Notes: generated by a model not told the origin, from the letters alone. Numbered from the stretch's first letter, positions 1-8,858 are shown. The stretch: 64,000 bases of DNA from SLJN01 sp964505385 (GCA_964505385.1 CAZDIA010000006.1:1-64000); one strand, 5' to 3'. Numbers and translations: made by a program.

Positions 1-70
1 ACAATGGTGAAAACCTGCCCGGCTCAAAAAGATTTGCGACGTACGATTGACGATTTGTGATTTCAGATTG
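1..70. repeat. 70-bp direct repeat, copy A (left of toxin-antitoxin pair)
   Basis: This segment matches 942-1011 base for base except at positions 8 and 19 (t/c and c/g differences). The two copies lie on either side of the toxin-antitoxin genes. It contains the words GATTTGCGACGTACGATTG and ACGATTTGTGATTTCAG. The copy touches the window edge, so the repeat may extend further left. Nothing in it resembles a coding region. Confidence 0.85.
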
Positions 71-88
71 AATGGAATTGAAATTATA

Positions 89-520
89 CTACTTATCGGA
101 AATTTCCCAAGGATTAATAATATCAACTCCGGACGACTTCATATCTTTGACATTTCTTGTGACAACACTCAGATCATAAACCAGAGCTGTTGCGGCAATT
201 AATCCGTCGATAGCAGGCAGTGGTGTTCCTTTTCTTTCACAATCTGCTTGTGCCTCACCCCATTTTTTAACTATTGCCATGTCAATCTGAATCACACGGT
301 TTCGGAACCTGTGCTTCAAATCGTTATTCACCCAATTTACAAGCGTGGCTTTTTTTCCTGATGTCGTTAGTTTTTCGATACCCTTGATCAACTCACCGAA
401 AGTTATAACACTTAAATACATTTCGATTTCATCATGGCTGGAAAACCACTTATTGACATTCGGGTCGGGCTGATCTTTAGTCAATTCAGAAATGCAACAG
501 GTATCAATCAGATAGCTCAT
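89..520 (-). CDS. vapC: VapC-type PIN-domain ribonuclease toxin
   Basis: A 143-residue single PIN domain, the usual size for a type II toxin RNase. The expected acidic metal-binding residues are visible: Asp6 in YLIDTC, Glu43 in TFGELIKG, Asp105 in PAIDGLIAATA, then the TRN motif around Asn123. Family knowledge predicts Mg-dependent cleavage of RNA, often tRNA, when the antitoxin is degraded. The start ATG overlaps the stop of the upstream antitoxin gene by 4 nt (ATGA), indicating translational coupling and one bicistronic operon. The pair sits between two 70-bp direct repeats, suggesting it came in as a unit. The RNA target cannot be read from the sequence. Confidence 0.9.
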   Translation of the reverse strand: MSYLIDTCCISELTKDQPDPNVNKWFSSHDEIEMYLSVITFGELIKGIEKLTTSGKKATLVNWVNNDLKHRFRNRVIQIDMAIVKKWGEAQADCERKGTPLPAIDGLIAATALVYDLSVVTRNVKDMKSSGVDIINPWEISDK

Positions 521-771
521 ATTGAAACATCACGTGAGGTAGATTTGTCTCTGCTAATATCAAGTTCGACAGACTTCAGAGGCGATGTCTGTAAAAAATC
601 AACAAGGGAATCTTCAGGGCGCTCCAGTTTACGATAATCTTCTATGGAAAGCACCACCACAGACTCCTTTCCGTATTTACTGACGTACTGCGGCCCTTCT
701 TCTGAAGCTTTTCGAACCAACTCGCTAAATTTATTCTTAGCGTCTTGCAAGTTCCATTTTTTAGTTTCCAT
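517..771 (-). CDS. Phd/YefM-type antitoxin of the VapC pair
   Basis: An 84-residue protein of the Phd/YefM class. The N-terminal half (WNLQDAKNKFSELVRKA, then VSKYGKESVVVLSIEDYRKL) is the typical DNA-binding fold. The C-terminal tail, rich in Asp, Ser and Lys, would wrap the PIN toxin. It is the first gene of the pair and overlaps the toxin start by 4 nt. The ATG at 771 is preceded by AAAGG about 6 nt upstream, a fair ribosome site. Autoregulation through the palindromes at 788-802 is likely by analogy with the family. The exact subclass is less certain than the antitoxin role. Confidence 0.88.
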   Translation of the reverse strand: METKKWNLQDAKNKFSELVRKASEEGPQYVSKYGKESVVVLSIEDYRKLERPEDSLVDFLQTSPLKSVELDISRDKSTSRDVSI

Positions 772-787
772 AGCAAACCTTTAGTCT

Positions 788-802
788 AGACTGTCTGGAC
801 AG
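788..802. promoter_or_regulatory. Overlapping palindromes, candidate antitoxin operator
   Basis: Two overlapping inverted repeats lie 17-31 bp before the antitoxin start: AGAC-T-GTCT at 788-796 and CTGTC-TG-GACAG at 791-802. An AT-rich stretch with TATAAT on the minus strand lies just beyond (around 810), so the sites would sit downstream of the start point or over it. Binding by the antitoxin is inferred from the usual autoregulation of such pairs. Confidence 0.5.
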
Positions 803-858
803 AATTTTATTATAAAAACATCAATTATCACTAATTATTGCAGGATCGGGTCCCACAT

Positions 859-894
859 CGCAAATCGTACGTCGCAAATCGTCAATCGCAAATC
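859..894. repeat. Inverted partial copies of the flanking repeat words
   Basis: This stretch is built of the words CAAATCGTACGTCGCAAATC and CAAATCGTCAATCGCAAATC, which are the reverse complement of parts of the 70-bp repeat (28-62 and 969-1003). Together with 942-1011 it forms an imperfect inverted arrangement. The rest of 803-1143 shows no gene. Confidence 0.6.
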
Positions 895-941
895 TCTTGG
901 TTCCAGCTCGGGTTCGGAGTGCAGCTACACCTCGAATAATA

Positions 942-1011
942 ACAATGGCGAAAACCTGCGCGGCTCAAAAAGATTTGCGACGTACGATTGACGATTTGTG
1001 ATTTCAGATTG
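942..1011. repeat. 70-bp direct repeat, copy B (right of toxin-antitoxin pair)
   Basis: Second copy of the repeat at 1-70, with two mismatches in 70 bases. The distance between copies (941 bp) holds only the toxin-antitoxin operon and its control region. After the repeat, 1012-1143 carries no gene. It contains TCTTCCCCTCTTGAATTCTT (1090-1109), a 20-base word also found in reverse complement at 46567-46586. Confidence 0.85.
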
Positions 1012-1143
1012 CAGGAACCTAAGACCCATCCTAAAATTACGGATCACCAAACATCAAACCTCTCCAATTACTGTAGGATTGAATCACCTTCTTCCCCTCT
1101 TGAATTCTTCACATTTTTACTTCTTTACTTCTTCTAAACTCTA

Positions 1144-2016
1144 TCACCTTACTTTCTCCTTTTCAGATAAAAACCTGCAGCCTACCAATTGCTCCGACAT
1201 TTCCCAAAGGCGGCGGTTGTTTTCGAGAGTGAAAAATTTGTGATTCACCTTAGCCGGTTTTTTATTGATAAAATACGCTCCGCTGTAGGCGGGGATGTGT
1301 TCTTCAGTTGCCAGGTAGATTATGGTTTCCGCACCTTGTTCCGGCGTGGAAATGAAGGGTCTTATGAGTTTGAATACAAGGCTGGTGAGACCACCGGCGC
1401 TTTGAGAGAAGTTGGTAGCGACGGTTCCGGGATGCATCGAGTACGCCAATATGTTGGAATATGATTTAGCGCGTTCGGCGAGTTCCTCCGTAAACATGAT
1501 GTTGTACAATTTGGAGTTGCCGTAAGCTTTCCAGCCGGAGTAGGATTGTTCCATATTAAAATCCTGAAAATCAGGTGCAGCCGCACGATATGCCTCGGAA
1601 GCCACATTAATTATCCGGGCTTCATTTGATTTTTCTAACAGATCAAATAATTCTGCGGTGAACAAGAACGGGGCAAGATGGTTGATAGCGATTGTTTGTT
1701 CGTATCCATCCTCAGACAGTTGTCGCTCACTGCCCAGAATCAATCCGGCGTTGTTGATGAGAATATCGAGATGATCAAGGCTCTCCTTGAGCTCGGAAGC
1801 GGCTTTTTTCACCTGATCAAGAGAAGACATATCGGCAAGCAGGATATCCACATTTTGGTTGCCTGTTTCCTGTATGATTTGCTGTTTAGTTTGCTCGGCC
1901 TTTTCCTTGTTTCTGGCGTGCAGGATCATATGCCAGCCGTTAAGGGCGAGTTCTTTGGCTGCTATAAAACCAATACCGGAAGTGGAACCAGTCACCAGGC
2001 AGTTTTTCATTGACAT
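1144..2016 (-). CDS. Short-chain dehydrogenase/reductase
   Basis: A classical SDR of about 290 residues, cytoplasmic and NAD(P)-dependent. Seen in order: TGSTSGIG dinucleotide loop near the N-terminus, NNAG, an INVASE strand end with the catalytic Ser, and the YGNSK active-site Tyr/Lys pair. The best relatives by eye are retinol-dehydrogenase-like or WW-domain-oxidoreductase-like SDRs. The substrate is unknown. The reading frame is open up to a TTG at 2058. I chose the ATG at 2016 because SDR homology begins immediately after it (SMKNCLVTG); the ATG at 2010 is equally possible. No clear Shine-Dalgarno site is present. The gene is alone, followed by the repeat region and preceded by a degenerate MITE copy. 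Confidence 0.9.
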   Translation of the reverse strand: MSMKNCLVTGSTSGIGFIAAKELALNGWHMILHARNKEKAEQTKQQIIQETGNQNVDILLADMSSLDQVKKAASELKESLDHLDILINNAGLILGSERQLSEDGYEQTIAINHLAPFLFTAELFDLLEKSNEARIINVASEAYRAAAPDFQDFNMEQSYSGWKAYGNSKLYNIMFTEELAERAKSYSNILAYSMHPGTVATNFSQSAGGLTSLVFKLIRPFISTPEQGAETIIYLATEEHIPAYSGAYFINKKPAKVNHKFFTLENNRRLWEMSEQLVGCRFLSEKEKVR

Positions 2017-2100
2017 AATTTTATCGATTCTGATTGTTCTTCGTCCCATACCAATCAAAATATGGCGGCATATCGTTCAGCTTCTACGATAATTATCCCG

Positions 2101-2445
2101 ACCTGAGTTGGATTGTTTTCTATTACTCATAGTTTTAGTAAGCAATTGTTAAGTTTTTATTTATGCACTTATCCTAAACCATAGACCGGGAGTTTTTCGC
2201 ACATACAGGAAGTTTCACCACCACGAGCACGACGGAGACACGGCTAACACAACGAAAGAATCATTCCTTGTAAAACTTAGTGGCCTTTGTGCCTTCTTTG
2301 TGACCGTTGTGATTAGACAAACAGCAAGTTTCACCAAAACGATCACAACTAATTCATCCCGACATAAACCAGGACAGCCTATATTTATTCGCAGATGTTG
2401 GCAGATGTACTATAAATACTGCTGATTTACAATCGAACACCCATG
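2101..2445 (-). mobile_element. MITE-like element, copy 1 (degenerate, reverse orientation)
   Basis: Aligns along its whole length, in reverse complement, with 8511-8858 and 46634-46980. Shared landmarks are ACCTGAGTT at one end, GGAAGTTTCACCACCACGAG, CACAACGAAAGAATCATT, and GGCAGATGTACTATAAAT near the other end. The right terminal repeat has decayed to AATCGAACACCCATG, and no target duplication can be recognised. It carries no convincing reading frame. It fills most of the gap between the SDR gene and the SusCD terminator. Confidence 0.7.
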
Positions 2446-2470
2446 CTCTTGATAATTTATTCAGCCCATA

Positions 2471-2503
2471 AAAAAACCCGCACCAAGTGATGATGCGGGT
2501 TTG
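2471..2503 (-). terminator. Rho-independent terminator after susD-like gene
   Basis: Read on the minus strand, AAACCCGCA and TGCGGGTTT form a 9-bp stem around an 11-nt loop and run straight into seven T. It lies about 37 bp after the SusD stop, so it should end the SusC-SusD transcript. Confidence 0.88.
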
Positions 2504-2539
2504 AGGTTAAGTATGACTATTCGTTTAGAATAGTTCAAC

Positions 2540-4192
2540 TTAGTGTTTTACATGATCCATTTTATTTGCGGCTTCGATTGCTTCTCGAATCCGCTCAATC
2601 TCGGCATTACTTATCCTGGCTTCCACCGATTCGGAACCGGCACCCCATTCATCACCTACACCACCGAATGTGTAAGGTTCCATCTCAAGAATACCTTCGA
2701 TTTCAAGTGCAGGTATGGGGAAGTGTAAAGGAGTGCCTTCCGGAAGCCCGCCATAATCACGGCCTTCAAGATTGCCCCATCCTCGTTTATGATAATATGC
2801 CAGACCACCATAACTTCCCATGGTTTCCAGCTCAAACTCATAGCGCATCGCATTAAACAGCTCTTCATAGCTGTCATCATCGCTAACAGGCTCGAGTCCG
2901 GCTACCTCAACTCTGGTCTGGTTAATCAGGTCTGCTACCGCTCCTTTATCACCATCGGTTCGCAACATTGCTTCCGCAAGGATCATATCCATCTCTGCCG
3001 CATACATATGTGGCATAGGACCCACATTTCCGGCATCGTAAGACTCAAAGTTACGAACAAACTGATAGAGAGAATGGAAGTATGTACCACGGGCAGGATC
3101 GTGAAACGGTGCTCCTGCATTAACCAGATACGAAACTTCACCATCTATTCTCTCATCAGGAGTATCAAGAGTAATTGCTGCCCTTTCAGGCAGAGGTGTA
3201 TCAAGCCAATCCTGAAATTCACCGGACTCATCTTTACGGCCGATCAATTCATAATTGGCACGGAACCATATCGGATCATTAATAAGGTTGGTATGATGTC
3301 CCCAACGCAAGCTGCCGTCAGCTTCCATGATGAGATCCTCACGGTAACCATTTTCAACCCAGTTTATGATGTCATTCCAGTCAAGGTCACGAGTTTCGGT
3401 GACATCAAGGTTATCCCGTTCTGCCGGACGTCTGGCATTCATCAACGTAAATCTTGCCTTATAGGAGTTGATGAGCTGGCTGAGCTGATCCGGTGATAAT
3501 TCCGGTCCGCCCAACATCCATCTACTCGGTATATTTAACATATCCGGATAAGCATCAATTAAATCCTGTGCATCGGATAACTTTTCCAGGGCAAAATCGA
3601 GGGTTTCCTTATAATTTGGTTCCTCCGGCGGATCAAGCGTAATAGCAATTCCATCTTCATCCACCGTTTCGGTTTCTGAATCTACCAGAATTGCCCGGTC
3701 GAATTGATTCGCAAGAGAACCGTACGCCAGACCCTTCGTGAAGGTCACAAACACTTCCAGGCGTTCTTCCGCTCCGGGTGTATCCAACTCAAAATCTTCA
3801 TCTTCCCTGATTGCCTCCAATACATCTATGGAATTACTAACAGCTGCATAAAGGTTACTCCAGGGAGTTTCGACTAAATTATTATAGTCATAATCCTGAC
3901 TATTAACAAAGGGTTCACGAGGTTGCCTTCCGAGATCAAACTTCCCGAAATTACCCCAGGATGATGATAGCTCCTGCCCCATTACGGACATGGTGTACCC
4001 GGGATAACTTTTCTGAGTTCCGTTCCACCATTGGAGATATTGGTCACCTCCGAAAGACTCAAGATCTGATGGAGTTGCCAGTGCCGCATCTGCATCGGGC
4101 TCATTCGGATTGTCTACATCCAAATCCATACAGCCGGACGCGATAAATGAAGCGGTCACTACGATTAGTAATAATTTGATGGGTAAATGCAT
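2540..4192 (-). CDS. SusD/RagB-type surface nutrient-binding lipoprotein
   Basis: A 550-residue SusD-family outer-membrane lipoprotein. A signal peptide ends in the lipobox ASG-C21, followed by an Asp-rich stretch (MDLDVDNPNEPDAD) typical of surface export in this phylum. The body is long, helical and TPR-like, with the common C-terminal part containing MRYEFELETMGSYGG and a FPIPALEIE segment close to the usual FPIP motif. SusD proteins form the lid on the partner SusC barrel and hand it large substrates such as glycans or peptides. The SusC gene ends 19 bp upstream, so the two form an operon. No glycoside hydrolase, peptidase or ECF/anti-sigma pair lies next to it, so the substrate cannot be guessed. 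Confidence 0.95.
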   Translation of the reverse strand: MHLPIKLLLIVVTASFIASGCMDLDVDNPNEPDADAALATPSDLESFGGDQYLQWWNGTQKSYPGYTMSVMGQELSSSWGNFGKFDLGRQPREPFVNSQDYDYNNLVETPWSNLYAAVSNSIDVLEAIREDEDFELDTPGAEERLEVFVTFTKGLAYGSLANQFDRAILVDSETETVDEDGIAITLDPPEEPNYKETLDFALEKLSDAQDLIDAYPDMLNIPSRWMLGGPELSPDQLSQLINSYKARFTLMNARRPAERDNLDVTETRDLDWNDIINWVENGYREDLIMEADGSLRWGHHTNLINDPIWFRANYELIGRKDESGEFQDWLDTPLPERAAITLDTPDERIDGEVSYLVNAGAPFHDPARGTYFHSLYQFVRNFESYDAGNVGPMPHMYAAEMDMILAEAMLRTDGDKGAVADLINQTRVEVAGLEPVSDDDSYEELFNAMRYEFELETMGSYGGLAYYHKRGWGNLEGRDYGGLPEGTPLHFPIPALEIEGILEMEPYTFGGVGDEWGAGSESVEARISNAEIERIREAIEAANKMDHVKH

Positions 4193-4211
4193 AGATAAAC
4201 TCTTTTAAAAA

Positions 4212-7200
4212 TTAGAATTGAATTTCAACGCTTCCGGTTATAGTTCGGTAATTCGGATAGTTAAAGCTATCAAATCTGATGTGATTAGATTCGGTCGTTC
4301 CAACTTCGGGATCAAACCCTGTATAATCCGTAAATGTTAACAGATTTCGACCCGTTACTCTGAAGTTGATATAATTCACCGTTTCACCGAACAAACCGCT
4401 CAGAGTTTCCTGACCAATCTGATAACTGAGCGATAATTCGCGTAACTTTATAAAATCTCCATCTTCCACAAAATGTGAGCTGGAGCTGTTTACATTGTAA
4501 AGTTGCGCATAATAAGCTGTTGTTTTACGCTCATCTTCAGGTACGTCGCGTTGATCAAAATCTCCGTGGCGTTCATCCCTGTATGCCCATGCTCTGGTGT
4601 GGTTATATATTTTACCACCATACTGAGCTTCCCACATCATATCAAACCCGAAATTTCGGTGGGTGAGCTGAGTGGTCCAGGACAGGTTAAAGTCGGGAAT
4701 TGCATTGCCAAGCCGTTGAAAGTCATTTCCATCTTCATCAGTATAGGCTACCGGAATACCCCAGTCGAGAGATTCACCTCCAACTTCTACAGTTTCTCCC
4801 CAGTTGCCATCACGCCAGGAACCGCCTTCACCTACCGGAACCAGATATCCGTCATCATTCTCATCAAAGTAATTTGAGTAGTCCTGCAGATTATGGGGCA
4901 GTGTGGATTCACCTGTAGCCCAATATTGTCCGTAGAAGGTTCCGAATTCTTCCCCTTCCTGGTACAAAAAGACATCACTGGCCTGGGCAAATGCTGCGAA
5001 TCCGCCACCTGTTCCATAGCGGTGTGGTGGTGCGTTAAACTCAGTTACCGTGCTTGTAAACTGATCATAGTTAACTCCCATTGAGAGGCTGGTATTCTCC
5101 GTCTGAAGTATAAAAGCGTCCAAGCTCGCTTCAAAAGCATCAGTTTCCAGAGTACCGGCATTTTGCCACTGCTGGGAGAAACCCTGAAGAGCCTGCTGAT
5201 CTATCAGCAAGAGCTGATCTTCAATCACATTTCGGGACAATGTGACTTCAAACAGAAGCCGGTCAAAAAGGCCAAGTTGAAAACCGAACTCTGTTTCTGT
5301 AGCAGTTTCAGGTACCAACTCGCGGTTTCCGAGCGCACCTTTACTGAGAAAGCCATCTGTAACTCCAAAAGTTTCATACTGCATGCTAAATGTTGGCCGG
5401 TTACCGGAGGTTCCCCGGGATGCCCGGACAATCATGTCATCGATGGGATCTACCGTAAAGAAATCTTCGTTGGAAATATTCCATGAAGCGCTTGCTCTGT
5501 AGTAGTTGTTCCATCTGGCGTCCTCACCAAAGAGAGAGCTTCCGTCACGTCGACCAAGAAGATCAAAGATATACCTATTGTCATAATTCAAGTTGGTAAT
5601 GGCAAAGAATCCCTCAGAGCGCACAGTTGTTGATTCGGATTCTGTAGTAACATTGTCTTGGTCAAGGTTATCAAATGTGGGGACTCCCTGTACGGCAAAG
5701 TCATTACCGTCAGTTTGCAGATACTCAAATTCCTGGCTTTCAATCAACCAGCGCAGGCGTGTCTGGGTTTGTAGTGCTCCGAAATTTTGTGAAAACAGAG
5801 CATCCGCACTGGCGTTGATCGCTTCATCGAATGATTCAGACTCCCAAATACCGCCACCGGGATATTGGTTTTGATCAATCGCATCCCAGAAGTGGGGATA
5901 GAAGTAATTGCTATTCCGGTTAGATCGATCATAGCTGAAATCTCCGGAAAGCGCGAACCAGTCGGTTATATCCCAGTCTGCGTTTAAGCTTCCCATAATT
6001 CGCTGGCGGCGCTGAGTCCGGTCATTATATTTAGTATCGTACATTGGATTTTCCTCAATAGCAACACCCGCCGGATTTACAAGAATTCTGCCATCATCAT
6101 CTCTTTCCATCAAATCAATTTCAGGAAGCGCAAATGCCAGCCCGAAAAATGGTGAACCTGAGCCGGTCTGAACATGATCCCTTTCTGACCATGAGTAATA
6201 TCCCCTGAATCCCACAGACAGGTTATCCGTTAACTCGCTGTCTATATTGGATCTAAAACTTCTTCTGTTGTATCCGTCCAGCGTTTCGAGTACTCCTTCC
6301 TCACCCGTGTTATTAAATGACAAGGAGAAGTTAGTTGCTCCTACTCTTGAGCGTACATTGATGAAGTTAGAGTAAGAATTTCCAGGATCAAAAAAACGAT
6401 CTATCTGATCCCAGGTCTCTACTCCATCCGGATAATCTTTATCATAGAATGGAGTTTCTGCAAGCGCCCGGTTATCCAGGTTATCGGTGGGCTCTCCTGC
6501 CACGTCACCTGCTGCTTCATCATCTGATCCGGCAATCCAGGGTTGATCGGGATCACCGCTCAGTGCAAATCTGTGAGCTGTATTATGATCCACATCACCT
6601 TCAAGGCTTGAGATACCATATTCATTTCTGATAGTTATCTCGGTAGCACCGTCTTCAAGGAACTCTCCGGATTCGGTCGTAATCTCAACTACACCATTTG
6701 CAGCGCGCGACCCGTATAATGAAGCAGCTGAGGCACCGCGAATCACCTGGATATCCTGAATGTCAAGCGCGTCGATATCTACAGATGAAGCGCCAAGAAT
6801 CACACCATCTACTATAAAAAGAGGCTCATTGGAAGTAGACATTGATGTTACCCCGCGCAACTGAATAGAGGCAGCTTCACCAGGCTGGCCACTGCCTTGA
6901 GATACACTTACACCGGCAACTCTACCACGTAGAGCTCCTTCAGCTGAAACCGGTGGAGCAACGCGGATATCATCAGATGTAACACGGCCGACGCTAAATG
7001 GTGTATAACGAGCTTCGGTATCTCCTACAACTCCGGTTACAACCAGTTCATCTAATCCAAAAACATCAGGTTCAAGTTCAAGTGTTAACTCAACATCCTC
7101 ACCATCAGAAACCTGAACTTCCTGTTCTACATGAGAATACCCTACAAATGTAGCAGCAAGCACGTGTGTACCGGCAGGTACGTTGGTAAGTACAAACTCT

Positions 7201-7385
7201 CCTTCCGCATCTGCCGTTGCACCAATATCATATTCCTCGATGAGCACAGTGGCCCCGGGTAGAGGCTCATCGGATTCTGAATCTATAATTTGCCCTGTAA
7301 TCGTGCCTTCCTGCGCCAGTGCCGTACCGGCCCACAAAAAGACAACAATAAGGCATAGAAACTTCGTAGCGATATGGTTTTTCAT
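4212..7385 (-). CDS. SusC/RagA-type TonB-dependent outer-membrane transporter
   Basis: A 1057-residue TonB-linked barrel. In order: a signal peptide ending near ALAQ (residue 25); a carboxypeptidase-regulatory-like Ig domain (about 27-115, with GTITGQIIDSESDEPLPGATV); a plug domain (about 120-240, with PLFIVDGVILG and VIRGASAASLYGSRAANGV); then a long beta-barrel ending in Phe. It energises uptake across the outer membrane through TonB-ExbBD and works with the SusD lipoprotein encoded 19 bp downstream. Transcription starts inside the 577-bp AT-rich region shared with the divergent MarR gene, so control by that regulator is plausible but not shown. The substrate is unknown. Confidence 0.96.
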   Translation of the reverse strand: MKNHIATKFLCLIVVFLWAGTALAQEGTITGQIIDSESDEPLPGATVLIEEYDIGATADAEGEFVLTNVPAGTHVLAATFVGYSHVEQEVQVSDGEDVELTLELEPDVFGLDELVVTGVVGDTEARYTPFSVGRVTSDDIRVAPPVSAEGALRGRVAGVSVSQGSGQPGEAASIQLRGVTSMSTSNEPLFIVDGVILGASSVDIDALDIQDIQVIRGASAASLYGSRAANGVVEITTESGEFLEDGATEITIRNEYGISSLEGDVDHNTAHRFALSGDPDQPWIAGSDDEAAGDVAGEPTDNLDNRALAETPFYDKDYPDGVETWDQIDRFFDPGNSYSNFINVRSRVGATNFSLSFNNTGEEGVLETLDGYNRRSFRSNIDSELTDNLSVGFRGYYSWSERDHVQTGSGSPFFGLAFALPEIDLMERDDDGRILVNPAGVAIEENPMYDTKYNDRTQRRQRIMGSLNADWDITDWFALSGDFSYDRSNRNSNYFYPHFWDAIDQNQYPGGGIWESESFDEAINASADALFSQNFGALQTQTRLRWLIESQEFEYLQTDGNDFAVQGVPTFDNLDQDNVTTESESTTVRSEGFFAITNLNYDNRYIFDLLGRRDGSSLFGEDARWNNYYRASASWNISNEDFFTVDPIDDMIVRASRGTSGNRPTFSMQYETFGVTDGFLSKGALGNRELVPETATETEFGFQLGLFDRLLFEVTLSRNVIEDQLLLIDQQALQGFSQQWQNAGTLETDAFEASLDAFILQTENTSLSMGVNYDQFTSTVTEFNAPPHRYGTGGGFAAFAQASDVFLYQEGEEFGTFYGQYWATGESTLPHNLQDYSNYFDENDDGYLVPVGEGGSWRDGNWGETVEVGGESLDWGIPVAYTDEDGNDFQRLGNAIPDFNLSWTTQLTHRNFGFDMMWEAQYGGKIYNHTRAWAYRDERHGDFDQRDVPEDERKTTAYYAQLYNVNSSSSHFVEDGDFIKLRELSLSYQIGQETLSGLFGETVNYINFRVTGRNLLTFTDYTGFDPEVGTTESNHIRFDSFNYPNYRTITGSVEIQF

Positions 7386-7962
7386 ATGTTTTGTTTTGAT
7401 ATGATTGTTTAGGTTAGATTACAAGGGATTTTCTAAACAAATGATTAACATAATTTAATATGTATTCACCGTTATGAACTTCCACCCTCTGCAACCCTGT
7501 ATACGTTTTTAAAACAGATTAAAATACCTCATGGATTTAGGTCACTTACCTAAATAAAAATCAATCTTGTATTGATTACTTATATTTTGAATACAACTTT
7601 AGTATATCTTGTAAACACACTGCAAGGTATTTTTAAAAATCCTCACAATTTTCACACACCGCGAATATTATTTTACAATAAGAAATAGTCAATAAATCTC
7701 TTTAATTTTAATATTTTTTAACAAGAATAGGTGCGACATTTCTTATATATTCTTTTTACCCTCATACAGGTTATTCTAAAGATATTATTTTGTTTACATT
7801 ATTTAACATATCTAATCTTCTTATGCTTGAACTAATAATTGTTAATAACAACTACTCTATATTTGGGTCTTGATTTCATATGTTCATATGGAATACTATT
7901 TTCAGATGGAATAATTAAACATGGAAATTACTTACCAAGCGTACTAAACCGGAACTAAATAT
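7386..7962. other. AT-rich divergent control region between SusC and MarR genes
   Basis: A 577-bp stretch with very low GC and no plausible gene on either strand. It must hold the promoters of the SusCD operon (leftward) and the MarR gene (rightward). Apart from the palindrome listed separately I see no distinct site, and I could not fix either promoter with confidence. Confidence 0.6.
7873..7894. promoter_or_regulatory. 22-bp palindrome, candidate MarR operator
   Basis: ATTTCATATG-TT-CATATGGAAT pairs in 9 of 10 positions per arm and lies 69-90 bp upstream of the MarR start. MarR dimers bind 16-20 bp imperfect palindromes, often in front of their own gene, so this is the best operator candidate in the region. 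Binding is inferred only. Confidence 0.55.
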
Positions 7963-8412
7963 ATGGGAACACATCATCGTGGCACAAAGCGGGAAAAGCT
8001 TGTTCTTGATGCATTTATTAAATTGATGAGAGCCGCTCATGCCATTCCCTCGCGCCATAACAGTAATCTGCTTGAAATAGGGCTTACGAACAGTCAGTTT
8101 GGAGTTTTAGAGGTTATTTACCATCTCGGACCGCTTAATCAGCGAACCATTGGTAAAAAGATTCTTACCAGTGAAGGAAATATCACCTTTATTATAGACA
8201 ACCTCGTAAAGAAAGGGTTAGTTACAAGAAGGCAGGACCCGAAAGACAGGAGGCGTAGTATAATTGAATTAACTGATGAGGGAGAAAAGTTTATCCGCGA
8301 ATATTTTCCCACTCATCTCAAAACGATTATGGATGAGTTTGAGGATTTTACCGATAAAGAACTTGAAGAATTTGCCCGCCTGGCCAAAAAGGCCGGTAAA
8401 AAAGAGACCTGA
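7963..8412 (+). CDS. MarR-family transcriptional regulator
   Basis: A 149-residue winged-helix regulator. The helix-turn-helix with wing lies at about residues 38-105 (LTNSQFGVLEVIYHLGP, then a DNLVKKGLVTR recognition segment and the wing RRQDPKDRRRSIIELT). This is followed by the C-terminal dimerisation helices. MarR proteins usually repress nearby genes and release DNA when a small phenolic or oxidised ligand binds. It is divergent from the SusCD operon and upstream of a WrbA quinone reductase (843 bp away). A link to redox or quinone stress is possible, but nothing in the sequence proves it. A palindrome lies 69 bp upstream. Confidence 0.93.
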   Translation: MGTHHRGTKREKLVLDAFIKLMRAAHAIPSRHNSNLLEIGLTNSQFGVLEVIYHLGPLNQRTIGKKILTSEGNITFIIDNLVKKGLVTRRQDPKDRRRSIIELTDEGEKFIREYFPTHLKTIMDEFEDFTDKELEEFARLAKKAGKKET

Positions 8413-8510
8413 ATTTTCTTTCTCTCTGCAAGAAAACATTTCCAAACTATTTTTTTGATAGAATTCTGCTTTATCGATGGCAGACTCATTTTATGTGGTT
8501 ATGTTCTATA

Positions 8511-8858
8511 AACCTGAGCTCAACTCTAAATCAGCAGTATTTAAAGTACCTCTGCCAATATCTGCGCATAAATCAAAGCTGTCTTGTTTTATGTCGGTAT
8601 GTCTTAGTTGTGATCGTATTGGTGAAACTTCCTGTTTATCTAACCACAACGGGCACAAAGAAGGCGCAACGGACACCACGTTTATTAAAAATGATTCTTT
8701 CGTTGTGTCCGTGGTGTCTCCGTTGTGCTCGTGGGGGTGAAACTTCCTGCAGGTGTGAAAAATTCCCCACCTAAGGTAGGGGACAAGTGCAATAAATAAA
8801 ATCTTAACAATTACGCACAAAAGTCATGAGTAATTAAAAAAACAATCGAACTCAGGTT
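8511..8858 (+). mobile_element. MITE-like element, copy 2 (348 bp)
   Basis: Bounded by imperfect terminal inverted repeats: AACCTGAGCTCAACTCT at the left and AACAATCGAACTCAGGTT at the right (reverse complement AACCTGAGTTCGATTGTT). It is flanked by the 3-bp direct repeat ATA on both sides. Full-length similarity to 46634-46980 and to the reversed copy at 2101-2445. Inside are two related words (GTTGTGATCGTATTGGTGAA and GTTGTGCTCGTGGGGGTGAA). There is no transposase and no conserved reading frame. A non-autonomous element moved by a transposase encoded elsewhere is the simplest reading. Confidence 0.75.

Noticed and set aside
998..1243. Short rightward frame across the repeat end
   Set aside because: It runs from repeat DNA into the antisense of the SDR gene and has no family resemblance.
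8506..8820. Leftward reading frame resembling another at 46488-46799 (shared PLWLDK.EVSP..RSQ segment)
   Set aside because: The protein similarity follows from the DNA similarity of the two MITE-like copies. The frames have different ends, the third copy does not keep the frame, and no ribosome site is present.
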